This document shows, piece after piece, positions 52,060-64,000 of a stretch of 64,000 bases of DNA (the stretch's first letter is position 1; each line of letters begins with the position of its first letter). Source of the stretch: Klebsormidium nitens. Lineage: Eukaryota; Streptophyta; Klebsormidiophyceae; Klebsormidiales; Klebsormidiaceae. Under the pieces are notes generated by a model that saw only the letters and a program-made list of their open reading frames with translations, had not been told where the DNA came from and made no database searches. Location: the NCBI GenBank assembly GCA_000708835.1, contig DF237415.1:11463-75462 (forward strand). Direction: 5' to 3'. A program made the position numbers and the translations under genes.

Positions 52060-54933
52060 GATAGAGGTTTCATTAAAACGCGCTCTCAAGGTGTTGTGGT
52101 ACGTTATTTCCAGTGACACGTGCCAATGTGAACTTGAGATAACAGGTTTTGTACGTTGTCGAGAGCATTCAGAGCCCCTGAATGTCATGCAGCAATCTGT
52201 TAGCCTAGGCTGCCCGATCAATCAGGATCAAGATCCATGTTGTTGACGTACTATTGATAGGTGAGCAATCAAGGATGCAGCCGGTCACCATAGGCCGCAC
52301 TGCATGCTTCGGGAACTCGGTAGTACAATAGTAAGATTAATCAAGTCAGTAAGTCAATAAGCAAGACCCGGACTAAAGTAAGATTGAGGTATGATGCTTG
52401 AAAGAGGTCCAGCCTGTACAATATTGAAGCTCGCCCGGTTGAACTATTCTTTTTCTTGTCAGGATTCAGTGCTTGACTCTGACCTCCACTTCAACCAGTG
52501 GTCAAGCCCGTCTTGACTTGGATCAAGCATTGAATAGGGCAGGGCCGCTTGAAGCATATATGTGCTGCATCAAGTTTGCGACGCTCCTTGGACAATTCAA
52601 GAAGTCATGCACTACTAATTCATAAGATCTGACCTAGGGAAGTTGCTCGCTGCCCTTCATTCATGACTCAGCCTGCATGATGATCGCACGCAATATAGGT
52701 TCAAGGCTACAGTAGCGGCGGACAATTTTTACCCGCTCGTCAATATTATATCATTGCTATAGTACAGAGTTGCATATGCCATGTGTGCATGCCGCCGGCA
52801 GTGATATGGGCATTCAATCCCTTAATATCATAAACCTACAGGCACGCCGTTCGCGACTAGCTCGAGTTCATGTGCAATCATGAATGTGCAAATGAATAGG
52901 ACGTCCATGCAGTTTCAAGCTCTGGCATGAAAGCCGATGATCGGCTGCATGTTTCTTTGTACCATATGCACAAGCAACCTATGGTGGGTATCGGCGGTCT
53001 CGATCGCGCGACGGTCCGGTCACAAATTTGAATCACCGGTGTGTCGCGTCGCGACAATTACTGTACGCGGTACTGACGACCGTGCAGACCGGTACTTGAG
53101 AATCCGGTGCGAGTTCATAAATTAGAATCTGTCTGACATTCCGATCGTCAGAAACTTCCGGAGTTTCCGGCGGTACGGTACCGATCAAGTCTGAGAGTAC
53201 GTGAAACTTGAAAATCATGGTTTCGATCGGAAGTTCCGACTCGAACCACCCTAGAGTACCGCGGTACCTAACTTGAAAGGAGAGTGCAGAAGATGGAAAC
53301 GGGAGTGTAGGGAATGGCGCTTTTTAGAAGCAAGCAATGGCGGCCAACTTTGCAGCCACGATGGTGCTTCTTCCGATTTGTCCTCAACATAACAAGATGT
53401 TGGAGCTTCGAAGGAGCCTTCATGACGCTCTCCCAACATTTTTTTCTGCTTGTCAGAGGTTTTTATAAGCTGCATATGGCTCTTCTTTGCGTGCCAATTT
53501 GATGCTCCTCTCAAAGTGTAAAACCTGACACTGTCTAAGAATCTCCTCACACTTACTTACGGCCCGGCAAAATTTTTCTGAGTATTTGTACCGCCCGAGT
53601 AACATAAACCTGAGTAGCCGTGACGCGAACCGCCGGTAACACTGACGATATTCGATACGCGCTAAATCGATTTTGTGGCGGCCGGAGTCGGAATCGACTC
53701 GGCCGGTACCCACCATAGGTAGCTTGTGTGTCGGCATATACTTTAGATCGAAGATTCCTTTGGCATATGCTGTCATGGCGCGTGTCACTGTGCAATACCT
53801 CCCAAGGTTGGTTTTGGTTCCGACTAATACTATAAGCGTCAGTTGTACGCCACAACCAAACTTGAAACGTACAGCTAGGCCATGGGTTTCTCGTGTATAC
53901 AAGTACAAAGATTTTCCGAGTCATCATGCAATTGCGCACGCCTGCAAAAACGTATGCTCCGGCTAGCCTGAACCTTGGAAGAGTATTACACAACGTACCC
54001 CTTTCGAATTTTACTTGGCAACGTCAATTTGACTAGCCAGTCATATTGTCAATTGACAGGATTGCACGTAGACAATACCGGCCCTGGGCTCGCGCCATAT
54101 ATACTACAAGCCGCCAAGCCTATAAAAAATTCCCTGCTTAATTGTCCATACGTACACGTACATATATGCACTCGGTGCATCAATCGATCTTAGCAACCAG
54201 GCATAATCGCCGCGACGTGCCATCTTAAACAATAATCAATCAGTCGCAATATCCGCATGTGCCGCGTTGCATGGACTAGAACCCTCTAGCTAGGCGGCCG
54301 CGGAGAGCTGCAAATTTCGAGCAGCGCGCCTCGTTGCAAGCTATACTATGACTGCATTCGGCGGTGATTAGTGCATTGAGCGCAGGCTACTGATTGTGCG
54401 CATACTTGAATTCCACCTCCAGTGCCAGGTGGCTTGTGCGCACGTCGAGGCTGTGTGGAAAGCGGCACCAATCTTGCGGTTGGAGCTCGCGCGCGCGCGC
54501 ATATATGAATCGTCTACCTTGTGTCACTACCGCTGGACGGTAGTACCGTCCAGCAGACTGAGAAGTAGGTCAGGCACTACGACAGGCGAGTCCCATGAAG
54601 TGCGGGGCTGGCTGCCATCCACCCGCACTCGAGTCATACTTCATGACCAGCCAGGCAACCAACTTGCCAAGATTGTATATGAGCGTAGAAGTGTGATTCT
54701 TGGACCTAACATGCACCCGCCCGGGGACCGGTGAATTAATGCATGACGCTTGCTTCTCTAAGATCCGATGACCCTCAGTGGGCTAATCAATACCGCGTGG
54801 CCGCGGGTCCCAGTATATACAGCACAAGCATACATGGCGGGTCAGAAATCCGAGATGAAATGCTCCGTCTCGTTAGATTTTCTTGGCGAAGGAAAGATGT
54901 CGTCTGCCTTGTTGCATAGCCGTTAGTGCCTCC
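52060..54933. other. Converging AT-rich spacer between GH5 and TRM8 genes
   Basis: The longest converging spacer, 2.9 kb. It is AT-rich with many palindromic words. A short perfect inverted repeat, GCTGGACGGTA-G-TACCGTCCAGC, is at 54532-54554 next to a GC run at 54490. Open frames such as 53993-53553 (minus) have no family and no splice support. Confidence 0.5.
54532..54554. repeat. 11-bp-arm hairpin
   Basis: GCTGGACGGTA and TACCGTCCAGC flank a single G. It is immediately downstream of a (GC)n run, in the GH5/TRM8 converging spacer. Confidence 0.85.
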
Positions 54934-57245
<2,312 letters not shown>

Positions 57246-57840
57246 GATGTTTTGCGGCACGGGGCAGCGCATATCAGCACCAAGGCCAGCATTCTAAAAC
57301 AGGCTAACCAGGGCAATTTCAACGCCTCCGCCAGCAAACATTGTTTTTGCAGACATGATTACAATCTTGCAGAGTCTGCAGCTAGGAAGGTGTAAGGAAG
57401 AACGAAGAAACTTCTCACAAAACCTCTCGGACACAAGGCAGAGTCTGAATAAGCAGCATTGTTCACCTGGCCATTGCAGTGGCCCAGACGCACTACACAA
57501 GGTAGTAATACTTCAACTTACTAGTAAAACCCAAAGAACATTCGCAGCATGATTTGCGAACACCATTGCGGAGCTGGTAGGCACGATGCATACATGCAAT
57601 GCTGCTGGTCTTACCTCCCATGAGTTTCTACAAGGAATCCCAGCAGGGACCCTATGCTTCACTGGTCTGCTAGGCAAGCTGCTGCTTAGCGGCGCCTGAA
57701 ACTTTGAGCATCCAATCAACCGAAAATCTCCACAGTCCAGACCTGATCAAGAGCTGGAACTTGAAGAGTGTAGGCCAGGGGCAGGGGCCTCCTAGACCTC
57801 GATTGCAGGCGCCATGCAGGCATAAAAGTGCTTGTTAAAT

Positions 57841-58383
57841 CCGTGCGATAGCGAGGGTGGTCTACAAATTAATAAAAACCGTATATCGCAGATGTCGGGT
57901 GGTCTACAAAATTGGAATCCCCGGGCGGTTGTCACAGGGAAGTACCGGGCAAACTAAAAACCTAGGATAGAGTGACCGCCACACACCCTAATGTCACTGG
58001 GAAGTGCCCGGTTGTCACTCGGTTGCCCGCGAGACCCTAATGTCACAGGGAGGGCCCGGTTGCTTCCCGGGCGGTACGCGAGACCCTAATGCTAGTGGAC
58101 TTGCAGTGCTGGTTGAACCCGGGGCAAGCCGTCGCGAACCACCACCCCACCCCCTCCAATTGAGACGGTCGTGGCGAGCAACTTTGTGGGTCGACACGGT
58201 CGCGTTGCGCACGGTCGATATCGGACCGTGCGTTGCCGATCGTACGGTATACGATGCAGCCGCGGTCCAACCCTGTTGGAGTCAAATAGGCCATTTCGCA
58301 CGGTCTTGACAATTTTGTCGGGAGCATCGACATCTGCGATATATGGTTTTAACTAATTTGTCCGGTCGTCGATCATCGCATGG
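57841..58383. mobile_element. 543-bp MITE-like element with long inverted ends
   Basis: The left end from 57841 begins CCGTGCGAT and includes ACAAATTAATAAAAACC and TATATCGCAGATGTCG (to 57897). The right end is the reverse complement, ending GCATGG at 58383, with the same words in the same order and few mismatches over at least 32 bp. Flanks share AAAT (57837-57840 and 58384-58387), a possible 4-bp target duplication. Inside are repeats of CCCTAATGTCAC and CCCGGTTG at 57989-58095. No coding capacity is seen. Confidence 0.75.
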
Positions 58384-58463
58384 AAATAAGCCACTTTCCT
58401 TACTCGCGCGCCATCATCATAGCTCTGGCAATATGATTGCGCCCTCATTGGCATCAAAATGGG

Positions 58464-58501
58464 CTAGGAGGGACACCGCCCTTCGGGCGGTATCCTCCTA
58501 G
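58464..58501. repeat. Stable hairpin with TTC(G) loop
   Basis: CTAGGAGGGACACCGCCC (58464-58481) can pair with GGGCGGTATCCTCCTAG (58485-58501) with one bulge and one mismatch, closed by a CTTCGG-type loop. It is about 80 bp beyond the 543-bp element. It may be part of a transcribed structured RNA or a mobile-element remnant. Confidence 0.75.
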
Positions 58502-59251
58502 TATGGGTTCAGTGGCTTCGCGGCCCTGCCAAGACCGAACCGGCCTGAGTTTGAGGCCGATGAGAAGGTCTTTATGTCCGGTAGGGCGCCTTGGTGATTC
58601 TTTCCGGGCGCTCAGCATGACCCCGGTGCGTACCGCGGTCTGACAATCCCGTGGTTTTGGTGAAATTAGGTTTAATGGTTATATAATTTGAACTTGGTTC
58701 ATGTTGCGCGCGAGCCAATATGTCCCCCACAGAATTCGCTCGCGGGCACATTTTGGACTGCATTTTGCGCACGTTTTTCCGGAGTTTTCTCACGATGCAG
58801 CTTGGCACGTGAGAAGGGGGTCTTGATTCCTACTGTCTCCTACTCCTAGCCAACCAGGGTAAGCTTAGATGAGTGTACTCGGCCTCTGTCTAGCCTAGAC
58901 TCTAGAGGTACGTACCCCTTTTCCAGAAGGCATGAATCGCCCCCCCCCTCGCCTCTTCTCTGTTCGATGTCTTTCCATATACGGTTACCGGGTAAATATG
59001 CTGCATGCAAATTTAACGTATATACCGGATCGAAATTGCAGGGGGTTTTGCTCGAGATATATGATCTGGTTTTCACTCGGTAAATCAGCCCTGGGGCCCG
59101 CAGATCGATATGCAAGCAATGGAGCCTCAAGCCCCTGCCCCCCCCTTGCATGAGTTACATACAGGGGGACCAAACACCCCATGTAAGAAAGTTAGCAACA
59201 TGAACCATGTGCCAGCAGCTAAACGGCTAATTGCCCGGAACTGAAGATTAT

Positions 59252-59597
59252 AAGGGTAAGGTCACGTTGAAGCTGACCCCCTATGTTCAGTTCAGAGGGT
59301 GGGGGGTTGGGGGTTTGGAATCCTAAGGGCAGCGGGAGAGGGGGGGGGCTCGGGGTTTCCGCCACTTCCGCCATGGTCGAGCCGCGCAGGCTCGGAAATT
59401 GTTGTAATATCGGTCTGAAAATGCTGTTTTCAGGGGCAAAATAGCCGCAAAACACACATATTCATACAGCCGGAGGGGGGGGGGGCTCGGCTTATGCTTG
59501 AGTGGAGCACAGCGGGAGGGGGGGGGGTTTGGCCGTTCGGGTCTCGAGGGGCTCTGGACTGAACATAGGGGGTCCACTACAAAATGACCCTACCCTA
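59252..59597. mobile_element. 346-bp MITE-like element with 45-bp ends and G-runs
   Basis: The left end (AGGGTAAGGTCA...ACCCCCTATGTTCAG) and the reverse complement of the right end agree at about 38 of 45 bases. ATTAT flanks both sides (59247-59251 and 59598-59602), a probable 5-bp target duplication. Inside, three runs of about 9-12 G (near 59339, 59475 and 59517) are each preceded by a CGGGAG/CGGAG-like word, and two are followed by CTCGG. No coding capacity. Confidence 0.8.
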
Positions 59598-60056
59598 ATT
59601 ATTGGGATTGAAGATCATTGAACCTCCACAGGGTCACCTTTCAAAACCCAGAGTTTGGGGTCCGGGCAACGCGCCGTTTTAGTTACATTAGTAGGAGGAA
59701 TTGGAGGTAGGTTTAGGTAGGTTAACAAGCCAAAAAAGTATCAACCCACCTCTAACAATTGTATTGACCATTTCTCCAGACTAACCGAGGACCACATCGG
59801 GCTCGGGACATCCAAAATGCAATCTTGACCGTCCAGATTGGGAAAGTTCTCATCTGACGGTGCGGATCATGGTTCGCTCTGTTTCAGTGGTGTTTGGTTC
59901 CCCTGGCAACATACCGGTGAATAGGATACAGCAATTGGAATTTGGATCGAGATTTTGAAACCTTGGAACCAGGAACTTGAACTTGAACTTGAACTTTCAA
60001 ATTCAACTCGAAGTGAGCCTCAGAGTCAGAGTCACAGAGAGATCACACGTTGCACA

Positions 60057-62972
60057 ATGGCGGCCACTGCAGTCTGCAGAGGGGTGGCTGGAACGAGCAC
60101 TTTCGTTGTCTCGTGCCCTGTAGGCCAGCAATGTGGTCAGGGGTACAGCCGCAGCGGGGTGGCAGGACCGTGCCACTCCCCTACCCTGCAGCGATCGGGT
60201 CCGGCGGGCGCAGCTCAGAGCGCTGCCGCAGCAGCACTACGAAGCTCCAGCTTTGCAGGCAGGCAGGTGGCAGGAAAACAATGCAGGGGGGTGGCAACAC
60301 GAAAACTCACAGCGGGGAGACCCGGGGCGAGGGCGGCGGAAGCAAAGGACGACGAGTACGTGGTGACATTGGAGAAGCCGGTGGGCCTCAACTTCTATCG
60401 AGGCAACGACGGCGGAACGTACATTGACAAGATCCAGCCAGGGGGCTCTGCGGATGCCACCGGCCTGTTCACCGTGGGGGACAAGGTGCTGGAGACAAGG
60501 TGGGCCGCCCTCTCCGCCCAGCGCTGCAGATCTGGCAGCCGGAGCGCCCTTTCTCTGCCGCGCCCTGCCACACGGGAACGTGGTGTAGGTGCTTGTTGGT
60601 ATGCAGCATTGCCCTTGCTGGCCTCATGGTGACTGAGCTTTGGCCAGCTGTCCGCCCAAACAACAGGCGTGCTGGGTTGATGGCATTTTTAGGGCCGCAC
60701 TTGCTGCTACGAACTGGAGGCCGCCCGCTGGGCCTGGCCTAGAGCGTGCAGCGTTCCGCTCACAGCAGCTGCCCCCTCGGCAGCGGAACAGACCTTAGAG
60801 CGAGCTGCTCGCTGGTTGCGCTGGATATGGCTGGAGGAAGGAGCTCACCTCTTTGTTCTCCGATGTGAATGTGTCCAGTCTAATGATGTGTCCAGTTCAT
60901 GCTTCTGGCTCCTTCTGTCCAGTTACCCAGCGCACGCACCCCGCTTGCCGCACTCTGGTCTGACTGCTCTGCTTCTTCTTCTGCACACAGTGCCGTGTTT
61001 GGGACAGAGATGTGGGGCGCCGCCGAGTTTGGGCGCACCATGTACACCATCAAGGTAGGTGCCTGCCGGGGCGCCTCCGCGTGGTGGCGCACAGCAGGAG
61101 CAGGCAGATGCGCCCGCTCTTCCGCGCCCATAGTGCCAACTAGAAGATCATTGCAGCACTTGACTCAGTGCTTGCATATTGTCGAACCCCAGCCGTGCGC
61201 ATGGCCCGCCTAAGCCCTGTGTGCACATCCCAGTGCCCATAGCGTTGTTATACTGGGCATGAAGCCTTGGCCTGATGCGGTGCTGGTCGCCTGTGGTGCA
61301 GACGCGGGTGGGCAACGTCGCGTTCAAGATGCAGAAGAGGTTTGGTGAGGCCGCCCGCCAGGTTGCCACGCATTAGTGGCAGCCAGATGCCGTATGTGCA
61401 CTGCCATTTGTCATTCCGTACTTGTGGCAAGGCCTGAAGGGGCGGGTGCGGGCCAACTGCCCGGCTGACACGGCGACTGGCTTGTGCTGTGCAGGGGTGA
61501 AGCAGGAGGTGGCAGGCGCATCGGACCAGTTTGTGCAGGAGAGGCGCTCCGGCAACTACGGCGAGGGCAGCAAGGAGCTCCAGGTGAGCGCCGCCCGCCC
61601 GCCGTGCATCATCGGAAAACATGTATCGCTCCCGGAGTTCAAGGCTCAGGGGGTGACAGGCTCCAGGGTGTGGCCGGGGTGGCCCGCCAAGTGTGAGCCA
61701 AGCGTTGTCGTGGCGCCATCTGCTGCATCAGGGACACGGGCAGCCATGCCAGGGGGCATCCTTTCGGTCGTCCCTTGCTGACAGGCAATGTTTCGATTGA
61801 CCCATACCGTCCACTAGTTCTCCGCTCTACTTGTGCGCACACTACCCGGGCTGGACAAGCCAGGACCTCTTACGGCAGCTGGCAGACGGCAGCGTCCTGT
61901 CAATGGCGCTGCGGGTATTGGGGGCTCTGCTGACCTGCGCGTCCGCTGCCGTCCATGCAGCGGCGCAACTACCTGAAGCAGCAGGAGCTGAAGAAGCTGC
62001 GTGCCGACAAGATCGAGTCTGGCCTCAAGCTCTACAGGTGAGCCGCATCCCGCGCAAGCCCGCTCTCCTGCCCTCGAGGCGACCCTGCCTCCTGGCCTGC
62101 TGCAGCCATTGCTGGCCGGGTGGGCCGAGTGTCCCCCTCCGGGAGCGTATCTGACTGCGCGCTGCGGTGGGCGCAGGCAAGGCCAGTACGAGGCGGCGCT
62201 GGTGGAGTTCGAGACGGTGCTGGGGTCCAAGCCCACGGACCGCGAGGAGGCGGTGGCCAGCTACAACGTCGCCTGCTGCTACTCCAAGCTGGGCAACGTG
62301 AGCGCCGCGCAAGCTGCCACGTGGCAGCCACTCAGCCGAGCAGCCACTAGGCATGTCGACATGCGCGGGTCGCTGGTCTTGCGCCTGCCAGTTTCCCGTT
62401 TCAGCCGCGCATGCTCTTCGAATCTTCATGCACACTTGCGGGACGCACTCGCGTCGCCTTTGCTGACCCCGCCCGTGCTCACCTGCTCTCCTCAGGTGGA
62501 GGCGGGGCTGGACGCTCTGGACAGCGCTCTGCGGGCCGGCTTTGACGACTACAAGGTAAGCGACCCCGCGCGAAACCTGCTGCTGTGTCCAGAGCTGCTG
62601 TGTTGCCTGTCCACCCGCTACGTTGAGATTCCGTCAGCACACCAGCTGCATTCTGGTCCGTAGCAACTCATTGGTTGCAAGCTCAGGCACTGAGAGGTGA
62701 CTTCCGTACACTTCTGACGCGCCCTAGCGCATACCTTGACCACTACGATATGGCCACGGATCAAGATGTTCCACTTCGTTGCCGGTGCTCACCACATTCG
62801 ACTAAGAAACACATTTCATGCCTCCTCGCAGACTGTTCGGGAAGATGCTGATTTGCAGACCTTGCGGGACTCTCCAGAATTCAAGGTAATTGTTAATAAG
62901 TACGATGAGCCTTTCATAAACGAAAACGCTGTGAAAGCCTTGACGAGTGTCTTTGGCTTCCTTAAAAGATAA
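60057..62972 (+). CDS. MET1/TEF30-like thylakoid PDZ-TPR protein
   Basis: Exons: 60057-60499, 60991-61054, 61302-61344, 61495-61583, 61961-62037, 62177-62297, 62496-62555, 62832-62972; 345 residues, all in phase. Residues 1-95 form a Ser/Ala/Arg-rich plastid transit peptide (RPGARAAEAKDDEY at the end). A PDZ domain follows: VTLEKPVGLNFYRGNDGG, YIDKIQPGGSADATGLFTVG and then SAVFGTEMWGAAEFGRTMYTI. A linker with Lys/Arg-rich helix (YLKQQELKKLRADKIESGLK) leads to TPR-like repeats (GQYEAALVEFETVLG, VASYNVACCYSKLGN, AGLDALDSALRAGFDDYK, DADLQTLRDSPEFK). This matches Arabidopsis MET1 (At1g55480) and Chlamydomonas TEF30, which bind PSII core and favour supercomplex reassembly during repair. The C-terminal LTSVFGFLKR ends on a basic residue. 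Confidence 0.92.
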
Positions 62973-64000
62973 GACCAACGTGGTCAACTCCCATTTATTC
63001 AAGTTTGCCAGTGAAGCATTAGCTTTAGCTGAGGCTAGGGCATCCGAAGTAATGCGCTGTGGCGCGTCTGGTTGAGTTGCTTGGCAAGGTGTATAGAAGG
63101 TATATTATTGAAGGTCGTGATCTGACGGAAGTTTCTACGTCGACCGAGCAAACAAACGGATTTTGATTGCCGCTCGCTGAATCATGTGCCTCGCATCCGC
63201 CAAAACTTTCCCAAGTGGCTCATCGGATTTGTGAGGATGGACCAGTGACTCCACAGATTATATAGGGCAAACCCCCAAGTTTTGCAGCGCTCGACTAGCA
63301 TAGCTGCGCGCAATCATCGGGTCGCACATGCCTGACGACATTGTTCAACTTTTCAATTGGGTCTCTGGACAGTTCCGCGACACTGCAAATCAATGATGTA
63401 GTAAGTTGCCCGTATGGAAAACGTTGGCTACATAAAAAGTGAGATTGCGTCGCCTTTTACATGACGCAAATCGACCACCGTCATTGTACATGGATCGCTC
63501 TCGTCTGCAATAATCCCATATTTCGCAAAGCGGCCATATGCGCGTTGAGCGCACATGTGCAGACGCCGTATGGATCATGACTTGTCGGAAAATATAATAA
63601 AATGGTACGCGTACGCTCGGAACCATCACGTTGTATGAACTATAATATACGTTCCGTGGACCTTAAAGGAGCCTAGGCTTTTTGCGTGGCCCGGCCCATT
63701 TTATAATGCATTATAAAACGCAAAAACGCACCGATGATCGAACCTAATTAAAGATCAAGATGCTGCATGGTCTATGTACGTTCACATAAATTAACTCGCG
63801 CTTTACAACGTTACTTGCATAAAATAAGCCCGACAAGCTAGCTCCTAGCTAGCTAAATTAATATATGTTATTGCTCGCACCCGGAACACTGAGGTTGGTG
63901 CGGCCTGGGCTTTTATTCTGAGTCCACCACTTGGTACGTCGGGCTCGGAGTGTCGCTCGATCATGGGACACTTCGAATCCGGCGTTCTGATTGGCCGAAC
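62973..64000. other. Right-edge AT-rich intergenic DNA
   Basis: About 1 kb downstream of the MET1-like gene, AT-rich, with a 20-bp perfect palindrome TTTTATAATGCATTATAAAA at 63699-63718 and further TAGCTAGC words. No gene is supportable. Confidence 0.55.

Larger units (their letters stand above)
57246..60056. promoter_or_regulatory. Divergent 5' region of TRM8 and MET1-like genes, enlarged by two inverted-repeat elements
   Basis: This 2.8-kb spacer separates the start codons. The elements at 57841-58383 and 59252-59597 account for about 0.9 kb. A stable hairpin lies at 58464-58501. Near the MET1-like start is AACTTGAACTTGAACTTGAA and then TTCAAATTCAACT (59973-60008), the densest example of the TTGAA/TTCAA word. 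No coding region is supportable. Confidence 0.5.

Noticed and set aside
53553-53993. 146-residue minus-strand open frame
   Set aside because: AT-rich region, no family resemblance, no codon bias like the real genes and no splice context.

Overview
This is nuclear DNA of a green alga. The genes have many short, GC-rich, GT-AG-bounded exons, and the products include plastid-targeted proteins (a MET1/TEF30-type PDZ-TPR protein, a plastid DnaJ and a light-harvesting-like protein) next to general eukaryotic ones (ATG7, SRP14, eIF3k, EMC10, a TRM8-type tRNA methyltransferase, a HIG1-domain protein and a mitochondrial FtsH). Intergenic DNA is clearly AT-richer than the exons. The mix of plant-like families fits a chlorophyte, perhaps a trebouxiophyte; the species cannot be told from sequence alone. 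No bacterial operon, CRISPR array, rRNA or tRNA gene was recognised. Two runs of N (17051-17656 and 37493-37630) are assembly gaps.

I could build 14 spliced gene models. Left to right: an ADIP/SSX2IP-like coiled-coil protein (-, 5468-1507), ATG7 (+, 6069-10260), a plastid-type saccharopine-dehydrogenase-like oxidoreductase (-, 15644-11992), a mitochondrial FTSH4/YME1-type i-AAA protease (+, 16380-21492), SRP14 (-, 24138-22790), a plastid DnaJ (+, 24772-28627), a one-helix light-harvesting-like protein (-, 31809 to about 30833), a HIG1-domain protein (+, 33386-33973), eIF3k (-, 39171-36076), EMC10 (+, 39719-41542), a GH32 acid invertase (-, 48018-42409), a GH5 endoglycoceramidase-like enzyme (+, 49134-52059), a TRM8/METTL1 tRNA m7G methyltransferase (-, about 57245-54934) and a MET1/TEF30-like protein (+, 60057-62972). 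Most reading frames were followed across each splice junction by codon phase and by continuity of family motifs.

The layout is striking. Every recognised gene lies on the opposite strand from both neighbours, so the window is an unbroken series of divergent pairs sharing a short 5' region and converging pairs sharing a 3' spacer. Divergent spacers are about 0.55-0.75 kb unless an inverted-repeat element sits in them. Converging spacers run from about 0.9 to 2.9 kb; most are AT-rich and dense in small palindromes.

Three divergent spacers are enlarged by short non-coding inverted-repeat (MITE-like) DNA: a 685-bp element holding a nested 159-bp element with a 9-bp flanking duplication, a 543-bp element, and a 346-bp element with long G-runs. 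The invertase/GH5 spacer has a fold-back and a 20-bp perfect palindrome.

The genes do not form one pathway. They cover protein quality control and targeting (FtsH, DnaJ, SRP14, EMC10, ATG7), translation (eIF3k, TRM8), photosystem upkeep (MET1-like, LHC-like), respiration (HIG1) and glycan or sugar hydrolysis (invertase with GH5, head to head). Long unspliced reading frames here are mostly antisense or frame shadows of GC-rich exons and were left out.
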